The notes: generated from the sequence alone by a model not told the origin. A stretch of 59,925 bases of DNA from Maribellus sp. YY47 (GCF_023111095.1 NZ_JALGYW010000028.1:1-59925); one strand, 5' to 3'; positions 8,414 to 18,337 are shown, numbered from the stretch's first letter. A program made the numbers and translations.

Positions 8414-9592
8414 CTATTCGTATTGCATCAGTTCCGCCTGGGTTTGGTGAAGTTCTTTTTGAATTTCAATCATATTGTTGAAACTCTCGTAATATACCGA
8501 CAGTTCCATAATGTAATCGATCATCGAAATTTCCCCTGCTTCCAGCGCTTTGGCTGCAAGTCCCGTATTATTGCAAAGGTTCAACTCCTTTTGATAATCA
8601 TTCAAACTGTTTTGCAGTTGAAGAGCTTTTGCATGCAAAGCTTTCAGCGAGTTATAGAACCTGAGTTTATTGTCGTATTCCACTGCCTGGGCCACCTGGG
8701 TTTGTGCACGCGCCTCTTTCACTTTATTTTTACTCTCCCACAAGGGTACTGAAACACCCACAGTAAGCCCCTGGAAATGCTCACCTACCACTTTTTCACT
8801 CATGTATCCGGCCTGAAATTTGGGCAAAGCGAGGGCAGAATTCAACTTTTCGTTTTGACGACCTACTTCGGTTTCCAGTTTCAGCCATGCCAAAACCGGA
8901 TTTTTTTGTTCGGCCTGTGTATACCAGTTTTCAAAATCGTTCGGAATGAGAATTGACGGAAATTCAGCAAGTGTGAACTCAATTTCCTTTCCTCCATTCA
9001 AACGGGTTAATTCTGCCAATTGCTCTTCCCTGGTCACCTGCACCGCTTCCGCTTTTTTAGTCAGATCAAGCAAACCCAAACGGGCTTTGTTGTAATCCAG
9101 AATATTGGCTTCGCCGCTTTCAAATTTGGTTTGAAAAAGTGTAACCATTCGCTGCGCATTTTCAATTCGTTCCGAGTATTCTTTCAAAATCGAATTCAGA
9201 TATATCAACTGATTACAAACCTGGCGGGTATGCAAAAACAAATCCTTTTGCAGTCGTTCGTATTCCAGTAAAACCTGTTCGTTCCTTAAATTCGAAAGAT
9301 CGCTTTTGCGACTGTAAACCGTAGGAAAATCAAAACCCTGGGTAACGCTGATATCCGTGCGGTTGCCTATGGAAGACGGACTCCCGAATAAGTAATTAAA
9401 TTCCACTTCGGGATTGGGTAACGACAGATTGGTTTTATTCCCAATCGTCTCAGCATCCACTCTTCGTTTTAAAGCTACCAGCGTAGTGTTATTTTGCTCC
9501 ACTTCGCGCAGTACCTGCTCAATGCTTGTTTGCGCACCAGCATATACAGTTATCCAGAAAAATGCCAGAAAATATATTATTACTCGCTTCAT
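8414..9592 (-). CDS. TolC-family outer-membrane efflux protein
   Basis: Outer-membrane factor of the metal pump, 392 residues. A signal peptide (cleavage near YAGAQ) leads into the repeated alpha-helical OEP domains, rich in heptad-like Leu/Gln/Glu helices (SIEQVLREVEQNN near residue 23, and ELTRLNGG in the middle). Two OEP repeats fit CusC/CzcC. It would form the trimeric channel joined to the RND pump and its adaptor. Its start overlaps the stop of the pump gene by 4 bases (translational coupling), so it is the last gene of an adaptor-pump-channel operon. Confidence 0.88.
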   Translation of the reverse strand: MKRVIIYFLAFFWITVYAGAQTSIEQVLREVEQNNTTLVALKRRVDAETIGNKTNLSLPNPEVEFNYLFGSPSSIGNRTDISVTQGFDFPTVYSRKSDLSNLRNEQVLLEYERLQKDLFLHTRQVCNQLIYLNSILKEYSERIENAQRMVTLFQTKFESGEANILDYNKARLGLLDLTKKAEAVQVTREEQLAELTRLNGGKEIEFTLAEFPSILIPNDFENWYTQAEQKNPVLAWLKLETEVGRQNEKLNSALALPKFQAGYMSEKVVGEHFQGLTVGVSVPLWESKNKVKEARAQTQVAQAVEYDNKLRFYNSLKALHAKALQLQNSLNDYQKELNLCNNTGLAAKALEAGEISMIDYIMELSVYYESFNNMIEIQKELHQTQAELMQYE

Positions 9593-12500
9593 TCTTTTTC
9601 GTTTTTGATGATTCCACGTTTTCTTAATTCAAAATACACAATTGGCACCAGGAAAATATTCAGCATGGTGGACGTAAGTAATCCGCCAAGAATCACTTTT
9701 GCCATTGGACTTTGAATTTCATTTCCGGAGACATTTCCGTTCAATGCCAGCGGAATTAAAGCCAATGCTGCAGTGAGCGCTGTCATTAAAATGGCATTCA
9801 AGCGATCGGAAGAACCTTTGATAACAGTTTCTTTCAATGTATCGATACCGGTATCCAGTTTATGATAATTGGAAATCAAAAGAATGCCGTTTCGCGTGGC
9901 AATTCCAAACAAGGTAATAAAACCAATAATTGCCGGTATACTCAGGATTCCGGAAGTAAAATAGATGGAAAACACGCCGCCAATCAATGCCAGCGGCAGA
10001 TTCAGCAAAATAATTCCTGCCAGTTTAAAGTCTTTAAATTCCTGGAAAAGCAGGAAAAAAATCAGTAACACTGCAATGATCGAGGTCAGCATTAAAGTGC
10101 GTGATGCCGACGCTTCGCTTTCAAACTGCCCGCCGTATTCGATTCTGTAACCTTCAGGCAAGTCAATTTCCTGCTCAATGTTGGTTTGGATATCGTTTAC
10201 CACACCGCGTAAATCCCGTCCTGCAACGTTAGCCGAGATTACTATTTTACGCTGAACATTCTCGCGTGAAATGGAGCTGGGACCAGCCACCGAAACCACA
10301 TCGGCAACTTGTTCGAGCGGAACTTTTTTGCCGTCTTCAGTATCAATTAAAGCTGCTTTTATTCCATCAATGCTTTCTGTAAAGTTCTTGTTCAACCGCA
10401 AAATCAGATCGAAACTGCGTTGCCCTTCGTAAATATCGGCTTGTTTTTCGCCACCAAAAGCAACATCCACAAACTGGTTGAATTGTTCGAGCGAAATCCC
10501 ATATTCAGCCAGCATATCACGGTTCGGGCGGATCTGAATCTGTGGAATTTCCACCTGCTGATCGACATTTACATCCACCAACCCGTCAACATCAGCAATG
10601 GCCGCTTTTACCTGATTTCCGATGGCGAACATTCGATTGAGATCAGTCCCAAACAGCTTGATCGCAATATTTGCACGCGTTCCTGAAAGCATGTGGTCGA
10701 TGCGGTGCCCGAGTGGCTGCCCAACGGTGAACGCAATACCCGGAACATGTGCCAGTTTATCCCGAACATCTTCCAGAAATTCCTCAGAGCCGCGTTTATC
10801 AAGAGTAAATTTCACATCGATTTCGGCACTATTAGTAGTCTGCGAATGTTCATCGAGTTCTCCCCTTCCTGTTCTTCGTGCCGTGTGAGTAATTTCGGGT
10901 ACCGACAATAATTCCGCTTCCACCAGGTTGCCGATTTTATTGCTTTCGTCCAGCGAAGTTCCCGGTTTGGTAATCACTGATATTGTCAAAGAACCTTCAT
11001 TAAAGGCAGGTAAGAAGCTGCGTCCGAGTCCTGATAAAGTGATAATTGCCAGCGCTAACACTGCCAGCGTTGAAAAGACAATCACTCGCTTGTGATACAG
11101 CGCCCAGTTCAGCGCCTTTTCGTAGGCGGCCGAAAGTTTTCTTACCAGCCATTTTTCCCTTTCGTTTCTCTTCAGATACTTTTCGTTGGTAAGCAGCATT
11201 TTCGACAACAAGGGTGTCAAGGTCATGGCTACAATCAACGAGACAAAAAGCGATACGATAAACGAAATCCCGAGAGGCTTCAACATACGTCCTTCCATTC
11301 CCGTCAGGGAAAAAAGAGGTAAAAAGGCCACCATGATAATCAATGTTGCATTCAGAATGGAAGAACGAATCTCTTTCGATGCTTCAAAAACCACGTCAAA
11401 TGCCGAATGTCTTTTTAATTCGGGCAATTGCTGATTTTGCCGCAGTCGTTTGTAGACGTTTTCCACATCAATAATGGCATCATCAACCAGCGAACCGATA
11501 GCGATGGCCATTCCTCCCAAACTCATGGTATTGATGTTCTGGCCCAGTAATTTCATGACAACAATGGCTCCGAGCAAAGACAACGGAATTGCCAGCAATG
11601 AAATCAGTGTGGTTCTGAAACTTCCGAGGAAAAGAAATAAAATGATCACCACCAGGATACTGCCTTCAATCAAGGCCTTTTGTACATTGTTTACCGAAGT
11701 CTCAATAAAATCAGCCTGACGAAAAATTCCGGTATCCAGTTTTACATCAGCAGGCAATGTTTTTTGCAAAAGTTCCAGGTTTGCCTGTATCCGGTTGGTA
11801 ACATCGATCGTGTTGATATTAGGCTGTTTGGAGATCGAAATAATCACCGCCGGTTTTGCATTTTCAGAGGCGTATCCCATTTTTACAGCACTTCCAATTT
11901 TAACTTCTGCCACATCGCGCACGCGTACCGGCTTACCATCGTTTGATTTGATATAGGAATTAGCCAGTGTCTCTAAGTCAGAGGTTCTTCCGATCCCGCG
12001 AACTACGTACTCATTCCCAAACTGGCGGACCACACTTCCGGTAGAATTGCGGCTCAACGACTGACAAACTTCTGCCAGTTCAGTCATTGAAACACCAAAA
12101 AATCCCATTTTATAAGGATCGGCCAGCACCTGGTATTGTTTGTAATCACCTCCTATGATTGTAACCTGCGAAACGCCGCCGGTTGACAGAACCAATGGTT
12201 TTACGTTCCATTCGGCAATGGTGCGAAGATCCATCATACTGGTGCTGTCGGCCTGCATCCCGATAAAGAAAATCTCACCCATTACGCTCGATTGCGGGGC
12301 AAGCATGGGTTGCCCAACGCCTAAGGGCATTTGCGACGACACGCTGATCAGTTTCTCGCTAACAATCTGCCGGGCTTTAAAAACATCGGTTCCCCAATCG
12401 AATTCAACCCATACAAATGAAAACCCGTAGGCCGAAGTGGAACGCACACGACGCACATCGGTAGCGCCGTTTACGGCTGTTTCAATGGGAAAAGTTACCA

Positions 12501-12690
12501 GTCTCTCTACTTCTTCAGAAGCCATTCCGTGCGCATCGGTCATTACCACCACAGTAGGCGCAGTCAGGTCGGGGAAAACATCCACATCCATTCGGGAGGC
12601 CGTGCGGGTTCCCACCACAATCAGTGCCACCGAGCAAAACAGGATGAAGTATTTATTATTAAGTGAAAATCGAATGATATTATTCAACAT
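9589..12690 (-). CDS. CusA/CzcA-family heavy-metal RND efflux pump
   Basis: Inner-membrane RND transporter of 1033 residues, the usual size for the heavy-metal efflux (HME) branch. Landmarks: VDVFPDLTAPTVVV after the first membrane helix, DAHGMASEEVERLVTFPIE, and the central membrane block with GGMAIAIGSLVDDAIIDVEN, whose paired Asp residues are the proton-relay signature of this branch. The C-terminal block contains GFITLFGIATRNGILLI. It exports metal cations by proton antiport. Cu/Ag or Zn/Co/Cd cannot be settled from sequence alone; the HMA protein and Cys/His-rich neighbours favour copper. It sits between adaptor (11 bases upstream) and channel (4-base overlap). Confidence 0.92.
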   Translation of the reverse strand: MLNNIIRFSLNNKYFILFCSVALIVVGTRTASRMDVDVFPDLTAPTVVVMTDAHGMASEEVERLVTFPIETAVNGATDVRRVRSTSAYGFSFVWVEFDWGTDVFKARQIVSEKLISVSSQMPLGVGQPMLAPQSSVMGEIFFIGMQADSTSMMDLRTIAEWNVKPLVLSTGGVSQVTIIGGDYKQYQVLADPYKMGFFGVSMTELAEVCQSLSRNSTGSVVRQFGNEYVVRGIGRTSDLETLANSYIKSNDGKPVRVRDVAEVKIGSAVKMGYASENAKPAVIISISKQPNINTIDVTNRIQANLELLQKTLPADVKLDTGIFRQADFIETSVNNVQKALIEGSILVVIILFLFLGSFRTTLISLLAIPLSLLGAIVVMKLLGQNINTMSLGGMAIAIGSLVDDAIIDVENVYKRLRQNQQLPELKRHSAFDVVFEASKEIRSSILNATLIIMVAFLPLFSLTGMEGRMLKPLGISFIVSLFVSLIVAMTLTPLLSKMLLTNEKYLKRNEREKWLVRKLSAAYEKALNWALYHKRVIVFSTLAVLALAIITLSGLGRSFLPAFNEGSLTISVITKPGTSLDESNKIGNLVEAELLSVPEITHTARRTGRGELDEHSQTTNSAEIDVKFTLDKRGSEEFLEDVRDKLAHVPGIAFTVGQPLGHRIDHMLSGTRANIAIKLFGTDLNRMFAIGNQVKAAIADVDGLVDVNVDQQVEIPQIQIRPNRDMLAEYGISLEQFNQFVDVAFGGEKQADIYEGQRSFDLILRLNKNFTESIDGIKAALIDTEDGKKVPLEQVADVVSVAGPSSISRENVQRKIVISANVAGRDLRGVVNDIQTNIEQEIDLPEGYRIEYGGQFESEASASRTLMLTSIIAVLLIFFLLFQEFKDFKLAGIILLNLPLALIGGVFSIYFTSGILSIPAIIGFITLFGIATRNGILLISNYHKLDTGIDTLKETVIKGSSDRLNAILMTALTAALALIPLALNGNVSGNEIQSPMAKVILGGLLTSTMLNIFLVPIVYFELRKRGIIKNEKE

Positions 12691-12701
12691 AACTTCCTGT
12701 T

Positions 12702-14216
12702 TTAATGTACGTGTCCGGCGTGCGGGTCCAGCGCCCCGGTTGCCTGCGACAGTTTGATGAACATGGCTCCCTGTGTTACAATTCTCTCATTCGCAGAAAT
12801 TCCTGATTTTATCTCGGTTGAAAGTCCGTCGGTCTCGCCTGTCTTCACTTCCCTTTTTTCAAATAATTCGGGCGTAAGCTGAACATACACAAAGAAATAT
12901 CCCTGTTCTTCGAGTAAAGCTGAATTTGGAACTACCAACTTATTTTCTTCCGACGCGGTTTTAAGGTACAATTCAACAAAATCGCCCGGAATAAGATTAG
13001 CTGAAGCATCGGTTCTTAAATGAACCGGGATCATGAAATTTCCTTCGCTTGCACTATTTCCGCTGGCGATCAGTTTGCCATCCAAATCCTTTAAATCGTA
13101 GGTAATATTGCTTCCCATAGTCCGGATTACCGCATCCGAATAATGATTCATGCTTTCGCGGTATTTGGGCTGAATTTCGGCGTGCAACATAAATCCACGG
13201 TTACGGGTAATGGTTGCAAGCGCCTGACCAGGATTTACGTAATCACCATTTTTTACGAACATTTGCCGGATGTAACCACCGGAAGGACTTTTGACAATTT
13301 CGCCGCGATCGTTAAAATTGTTCTCCAGATTCTGATAAATTACCCGTGCGTTCTCATATTTATTCTTTGCTTCAAGCAAATCTTTTTCGGAAACGATTTT
13401 TTCCTTGGCCAATTCCTGTTTACGCTCGTAATCCAGTTTTGACGTTTCGTAGTTGTTTTTTGCTTCGGCATACATTACCGCCGAATTATTTACCGCCAGC
13501 TGGTTTCCGCTAATGCTCATTAAGTTTTCATTTTCAGAAACTGTTTTCCCTTCGACCAAATTATTGCTTAAAAACTGCACCATCCCGTTTGATTTGGCGG
13601 TGAGTGTCATTTCATCCGAAGGAGCCGACTGAACCTGCGCAACCGTTTTTATTACCTGCCCAAAAGGTTCGTTCGCAGGTAACTCGGTACAGAAGTCAAT
13701 TTTCCAGGACTGCTCTTTGGTAAAAACCGAGGTATTAACGCTTGAAATTTCAGCTTCCTCTGCCGCCTCATGGGCAGCTTCATCATCCTGAAAAACAGTA
13801 ATACCGGGAACCTCCACCTTGTAAATTTCATTACCCGATTGAATTTCATAAACCAGCTTACCGCTTCCCGCAATTTCAGGCTGCAGATTGAAACTGTAGA
13901 TTCCCGGTCGATCCGAGCCTTCCAACGTTTCGCTCACTTCGCTTGTATTTACCTGCAGCTTTAGGGTAATCTTTGCATTTTCCAGCGGTTTAAAATTGCT
14001 CAACCAGGTAAAATGAGACAATATGTTGCTTTCTTCTCCCAAAACAAAAGGATCGGCTTCGGCAAAATATTCGAGGCTTTCGGAATAGCTGGTGTATTGA
14101 AACTTCACTTCCTCATGCTCGTGGTCGTGCTCCGAACTGATCTCCACTTTTGCATTTTCTTTACAACCAAATACCAATAACGAAAATGCCATGATAAAAG
14201 ATAATATTCTTTTCAT
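12702..14216 (-). CDS. RND periplasmic adaptor lipoprotein, CusB-like
   Basis: Membrane-fusion protein of 504 residues linking pump and channel. A lipobox (LLVFGC) anchors it to a membrane. Directly after it is a His/Glu-rich stretch EHDHEHEE and the C-terminus ends DPHAGHVH, both likely metal-binding. An extra N-terminal domain (about residues 35-150) precedes the barrel-sandwich and hairpin regions; KLDYERKQELAKEKIVSEKD marks the coiled-coil hairpin, and VVPNSALLEEQGYFFVYV the beta-barrel/membrane-proximal part. At about 100 residues longer than typical adaptors, the N-terminal domain is the oddity. First gene of the three-gene pump operon. Confidence 0.88.
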   Translation of the reverse strand: MKRILSFIMAFSLLVFGCKENAKVEISSEHDHEHEEVKFQYTSYSESLEYFAEADPFVLGEESNILSHFTWLSNFKPLENAKITLKLQVNTSEVSETLEGSDRPGIYSFNLQPEIAGSGKLVYEIQSGNEIYKVEVPGITVFQDDEAAHEAAEEAEISSVNTSVFTKEQSWKIDFCTELPANEPFGQVIKTVAQVQSAPSDEMTLTAKSNGMVQFLSNNLVEGKTVSENENLMSISGNQLAVNNSAVMYAEAKNNYETSKLDYERKQELAKEKIVSEKDLLEAKNKYENARVIYQNLENNFNDRGEIVKSPSGGYIRQMFVKNGDYVNPGQALATITRNRGFMLHAEIQPKYRESMNHYSDAVIRTMGSNITYDLKDLDGKLIASGNSASEGNFMIPVHLRTDASANLIPGDFVELYLKTASEENKLVVPNSALLEEQGYFFVYVQLTPELFEKREVKTGETDGLSTEIKSGISANERIVTQGAMFIKLSQATGALDPHAGHVH

Positions 14217-14417
14217 CTGTTTATTGTTGTACTATGAATTGAAATTATGATCCGTTTAAGATCTCTTGAAAAATTTGTGCACATTTATTCTGAAATACGC
14301 AATACGCTTAGGCTGAATTGATTTCAAACTAATTTTTTGTATTGGATTTCAAAAGGAAATGCAGATTGATTCCGGTCAGAAATCTGAAGAATTAAAAGCA
14401 GTTTCGGTCTGCCGGAA

Positions 14418-14864
14418 TTAACAAAAGTAAGGAGGAGCCCGCAATCCAAAGGCACGGCTTGCCAGTGAATGATAAACCGGGATATGATCGTTGAAAACAA
14501 TCTCGATAAAAAAATGTGGATTTGAAATCCCTGAATTTTCGTTGCCTTCAAGGGCAAAAAGCGAAACATGGTTTATCAGATCGTGCGAACTGATCGTTGC
14601 GCGAATGTTTTGTTTGATATCTCCGTTAAAGAGCGCAACAATATGAGAAAGCATGCAATCGTCAGAAGCTTTGTCCGAACTATGCTGATTGTGCTCAGTA
14701 TCTGAATCGCAGCTTTTGTCGCAGCATTCACTCCCTGTGGTTTGCTCTGCAACAATGCCGTCAAAACAAAGGTTGCTATCGTGATGATGATGCGGAACAA
14801 CAGCATGGACAAACAAAACCAGGTTTGCCATTACAATAAAAAATGCTGCCAGAATCCGTTTCAT
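14418..14864 (-). CDS. Exported His-rich hypothetical protein
   Basis: A 148-residue protein of unknown function. I start it at the ATG at 14864, giving a normal signal peptide (MKRILAAFFIVMANLVLFVHA), directly followed by VVPHHHHDSN. A Cys-rich segment CCDKSCDSDTEHNQHSS follows at about residues 55-75. Such VPHHHH exported proteins are common in Bacteroidota next to metal-efflux genes and presumably bind metal in the periplasm. It lies 200 bases upstream of the adaptor gene on the same strand and could be the first gene of the efflux unit. Confidence 0.65.
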   Translation of the reverse strand: MKRILAAFFIVMANLVLFVHAVVPHHHHDSNLCFDGIVAEQTTGSECCDKSCDSDTEHNQHSSDKASDDCMLSHIVALFNGDIKQNIRATISSHDLINHVSLFALEGNENSGISNPHFFIEIVFNDHIPVYHSLASRAFGLRAPPYFC

Positions 14865-14963
14865 TTCGCGAATTTTGTTGCAAGATAAAAAATTTTCCGA
14901 ACCCAATCTCTTCAAAATCAATAATTGACATGAGTAAACACTGCTACTACGTTTAAAATCAAA

Positions 14964-14998
14964 AAAAATACCTGTCTGGAAAAATCCGGACAGGTATT
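14964..14998 (-). terminator. Intrinsic terminator after the M49-like peptidase
   Basis: ACCTGTC-GGA pairs with TCC-GACAGGT around a short A-rich loop; on the minus strand it is followed by eight T. It lies about 20 bases after the peptidase stop at 15020. Confidence 0.85.
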
Positions 14999-15019
14999 TT
15001 GTATCATTTCAACTTTGAC

Positions 15020-16669
15020 CTACAATCCTACTACTTCAGGTCCCTGTTCAAATACAATATCGCGCGGAATGCCCGATTCGCCAATGCGATCGAGGTCTTT
15101 TTGCAAAGCTTCGCGAATAAAGCCTTTTTCTTCGATCATCTTTTTAGCGGTTTCATAGTCTCCGTCTCCCTGAATAGTCAAAATCGTTCTGGAAAGATCG
15201 AGCATTGCCTGCTTCATTTTTTCAAAATCAACCCGGTACGTTCCTGTGGCTTCATCGCGGGTAAATGCACCGGTTTCCTGGAAGTAATAAAATCGCATCA
15301 TATTCGATTTTCCATGAGCACTGGCAGCTCCAAACCGCACCGAACGGAAAATACCGGCCATGAAAGTCACAAAGTTATCCATCATGTCTTTGTCGCCCAA
15401 CTCTCCCATTTCATTGAGCTGATACACGCACCACAAGCCCAAGATATCAGCCTTTCCTTCTTCAATCGAGGTATAGGTTTCCTTGAGTGCTTCGCGTACG
15501 GTAGAACTTTTATCCACCGTGTTTCCCAGCCCCAGTCCGTGAGCGACTTCGTGAAACATCGTATTTTCGAAGAAAGCATCGAATTTCACGTGTGAACGCT
15601 GATCTTCAGCAATCAACAGATCAGCAATCGGCACTAAAATTTTATCAAATTTTGCCTGCATTGAGTTTTTAAGCTGAAGTTTACGGCTTCCTTTTGATTC
15701 GCGCACCTGCTCGTCGTTGGGTAAGTTGATCGCAATGGTTTTACTTCCCGAGTTGCAATCGCCGGCATAAAAAACTGCGTCGTAAACATTCATATCCGAA
15801 TCTACACCCGGCGTTTCATTTTTGTAAGATTGCTCGCACGGAAGCGCTTTTTGCAAACCGGGTAAAAGAGCCGCATATTTCTCCAGCTTTTTACTCCATT
15901 GCAGGTCTTTAACCAGGATGTATGATTCGTGAGCCGCTTTGTAACCATACAGTTGGTCTTCGTAACTTTCAATTGGCCCAATCACAAAGTCGATGGTATT
16001 GTTTTTCATCTCCATCCAGGCTACATCGCTTTCGTAATACTCATCGGTCAGCAAAGCTTCCGCCCTTTTCGCCAGGTAATTTTTCAGACCCGGATCTTCC
16101 GCAAGTTCTGCCGCCTGCTTCAATAAGGCCGACGCATTTTCAACCTGCTCTTCAAAGGCGACGTGATAAGGAACAGATTTCAATTGGCCGTCTTCGCCCC
16201 TTCTGACCACTGTATAAAGGCTTGTTTTACTTTCTTCTTCCCATGCTTCGAACTCAGCTTTTGTCATGTCAGCCGGATAGAAATTGGCACCGGCCGGCTT
16301 TTCCCCGAAACCGGGCACAAATGGTTTATTGGCATCCAAACGCTCCCATGGACCGTAGTTGATCTGAATAAATTTCCGGGTATATTCATCCCAGTCTTTT
16401 CCCAACAACTCTTCTTTATCACCGTAAGCCTCCATCCAAAAAATGTCGTCCATAATTTTGGCTGCTTCAAACAACAAAGGCAGCATTTGTTTTTCTTTTT
16501 CTGAAAGTACGGATAAGTCGGTGGTCAACTTAAACGACGCAAATTCATCTGCCTTCTTTTTAATTTCCTGGTTCACTTCCATTGTATCTTGTTTTGTTTC
16601 CTTTTTTGAGGAGTTCGAACAACTGAATGTTGCCACAGACAACAACAGTATAAAAAAAGTGTTTCTCAT
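15020..16669 (-). CDS. M49-like (dipeptidyl peptidase III family) zinc peptidase lipoprotein
   Basis: A 549-residue lipoprotein: I start it at the ATG at 16669, giving MRNTFFILLLSVATFSC, a signal with lipobox; the upstream in-frame start adds 14 polar residues. It carries a zinc site: FHEVAHGLGLG near residue 371 with EEGKADILGLW about 35 residues later, the arrangement of DPP III-type peptidases where the EExxAD motif gives the third ligand. The first motif here is HExxH, not the six-residue HExxGH of classical DPP III, so it belongs to a divergent subgroup. It probably cleaves peptides in the periplasm. It stands alone, with its own terminator. Confidence 0.75.
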   Translation of the reverse strand: MRNTFFILLLSVATFSCSNSSKKETKQDTMEVNQEIKKKADEFASFKLTTDLSVLSEKEKQMLPLLFEAAKIMDDIFWMEAYGDKEELLGKDWDEYTRKFIQINYGPWERLDANKPFVPGFGEKPAGANFYPADMTKAEFEAWEEESKTSLYTVVRRGEDGQLKSVPYHVAFEEQVENASALLKQAAELAEDPGLKNYLAKRAEALLTDEYYESDVAWMEMKNNTIDFVIGPIESYEDQLYGYKAAHESYILVKDLQWSKKLEKYAALLPGLQKALPCEQSYKNETPGVDSDMNVYDAVFYAGDCNSGSKTIAINLPNDEQVRESKGSRKLQLKNSMQAKFDKILVPIADLLIAEDQRSHVKFDAFFENTMFHEVAHGLGLGNTVDKSSTVREALKETYTSIEEGKADILGLWCVYQLNEMGELGDKDMMDNFVTFMAGIFRSVRFGAASAHGKSNMMRFYYFQETGAFTRDEATGTYRVDFEKMKQAMLDLSRTILTIQGDGDYETAKKMIEEKGFIREALQKDLDRIGESGIPRDIVFEQGPEVVGL

Positions 16670-17429
16670 TTTTTTTGATTTATGATAATTGATGCAGTAA
16701 TTCCTATTCAAAGCTATAAAAGTTCGAATGAATTACCACATTAACGTCCGGGTAAAGTTCATGAAACCGGGGAGCAAAAAGCATTTTCAAAGATACCCGG
16801 ATTCTGAAGCTCACGAGAAATCAAGAAAAAGGCGAAATTCGGTCGCAATTGAAGGCGATACCATCTTAAAACATCAAAAATGGGCTTGTCCCCAAAGTAA
16901 GTGTCACGCAAAGCACGCAAAGATTTACTCAAAAAAGCACGCAAAAAAAGAAGTAATGATGAGCAATCTGCGACCTTTGCGCTTCTTTTGAGTCTTTGCG
17001 AGAACCTGTTTTTGCCAACTTTTTGGAAAGCCCCCTGTTACATTAAACAACATCTTCTTCCGGATGGCCAAAAACAAAGACCGAAGACCTGAGTTCAAGA
17101 AAAAAGAATAAGAACTTCGCTCCTTTTTGATTAAAATAGCCGGCAAGTAAAGGTTTGCATGTTCAACAAAACAAGTATAGTTAAGTAGAAAAGTTAGTCC
17201 TCACTCAACTGTATTTTAGTTTGAAAAAGCAACCACGTTGAGCTCTCAAACAGGCACTTTCTGCTTATTGCTGAATTCGGGAAAAACTTAATTTTTTGAA
17301 CAGTTCTGAACAATATTCGGTGCAAACAGTTAATTAAGGTCGAGTTTAAGTGGTAAAAAGTGCAAACTTTATATGTTTTATTTAAACTCAATTAAATTTG
17401 CATCTCAATATTTATAATTAAAAACCATC
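16670..17429. other. Long spacer with CGCAAAG-type repeats
   Basis: About 760 bases without a credible gene between the M49-like peptidase and fabI. At 16905-16950 the motif GCACGCAAA occurs several times (CACGCAAAGCACGCAAAG, then GCACGCAAA), and around 16967-17005 the inverse form (GACCTTTGCGCTTC, GAGTCTTTGCGAGAAC) appears, so the two arms can pair. This looks like a decayed inverted repeat. The remaining short frames have no protein-like composition. The promoter end at 17390-17400 belongs to fabI. Confidence 0.4.
17393..17400 (+). promoter_or_regulatory. Putative fabI -7 box
   Basis: TAAATTTG matches the Bacteroidota -7 consensus TAnnTTTG and lies 30 bases upstream of the fabI ATG. No clear TTG is found at the -33 distance, so the promoter is only partly supported. 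Confidence 0.45.
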
Positions 17430-18314
17430 ATGGGTAATAACTTATTAAAAGGAAAAAGAGGAATTATTTTTGGGGCACTAAACCCTGATTCCATTGCCTG
17501 GAAAGTAGCAGAAAGAGCACATGAAGAAGGTGCTAAAATTACGCTTACCAATACGCCGGTGGCCATTAGAATGGGAGAAACCAACGCGTTGGCGGAGAAA
17601 ATTGACACCATTGTAATTGGTGCCGATGCTACTAACGTCGATGATTTAACCAACCTTTTTAAGGAATCGATGGAATACCTGGGAGGAAAAATTGATTTTG
17701 TATTGCATTCGATCGGAATGTCTCCCAATGTTAGAAAAGAAAGACATTACAGCGATCTGGATTATAACTACCTGGATAAAACACTCGATGTTTCAGCCAT
17801 ATCTTTCCACAAAGTAATGCAAACTGCCCGTAAACTGGATGCCATCAGCGAATGGGGTTCGGTTGTGGCTTTGTCGTATGTTGCTGCACAGCGTACTTTC
17901 TACGGGTACAACGACATGGCTGATGCTAAAGCGTTGCTTGAATCGTTTGCACGCAGCTTTGGATACATCTACGGACGTGAGCGCCGCGTAAGGGTAAATA
18001 CCATTTCGCAGTCGCCAACCATTACCACAGCCGGAAACGGTGTGAAAGGTTTCGACCGTTTGCTGGATTTTGCTGAAAGAATGTCGCCGCTGGGGAATGC
18101 TTCAGCTGCAGCATGTGCCGACTACTGTATCACTTTATTTTCAGACTTAACCAAAATGGTGACCATGCAAAACCTTTTCCACGACGGAGGTTTCTCTAAC
18201 ATGGGTATGAGTTTGAGAGCGCTGGAACAGTACGAAAAAGGCCTTCATCAGGATTGTGCCTGCGGATCGGCTAATGACGATTATCCGGCAGCAGACGAGC
18301 ATCGTTACGATTAA
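17430..18314 (+). CDS. fabI: Enoyl-ACP reductase FabI
   Basis: NADH-dependent enoyl-[acyl-carrier-protein] reductase, the last step of each fatty acid elongation round in the cytoplasm. The 294-residue protein has the short-chain dehydrogenase fold: cofactor-binding start KGKRGIIFGALNPDSIAWKVA, SIGMSP in the middle, and the FabI active site with Tyr160 and Lys167 in YGYNDMADAKALLESF. The substrate-binding loop follows (ISQSPTITTAGNGVKGF). The family is usually about 260 residues; the extra length is a Cys/Asp-rich C-terminal tail ending near ADEHRYD. Single gene, convergent with yidC, with a strong terminator after it. Confidence 0.93.
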   Translation: MGNNLLKGKRGIIFGALNPDSIAWKVAERAHEEGAKITLTNTPVAIRMGETNALAEKIDTIVIGADATNVDDLTNLFKESMEYLGGKIDFVLHSIGMSPNVRKERHYSDLDYNYLDKTLDVSAISFHKVMQTARKLDAISEWGSVVALSYVAAQRTFYGYNDMADAKALLESFARSFGYIYGRERRVRVNTISQSPTITTAGNGVKGFDRLLDFAERMSPLGNASAAACADYCITLFSDLTKMVTMQNLFHDGGFSNMGMSLRALEQYEKGLHQDCACGSANDDYPAADEHRYD

Positions 18315-18337
18315 GAAATTAAATCTCCGCGATACGA

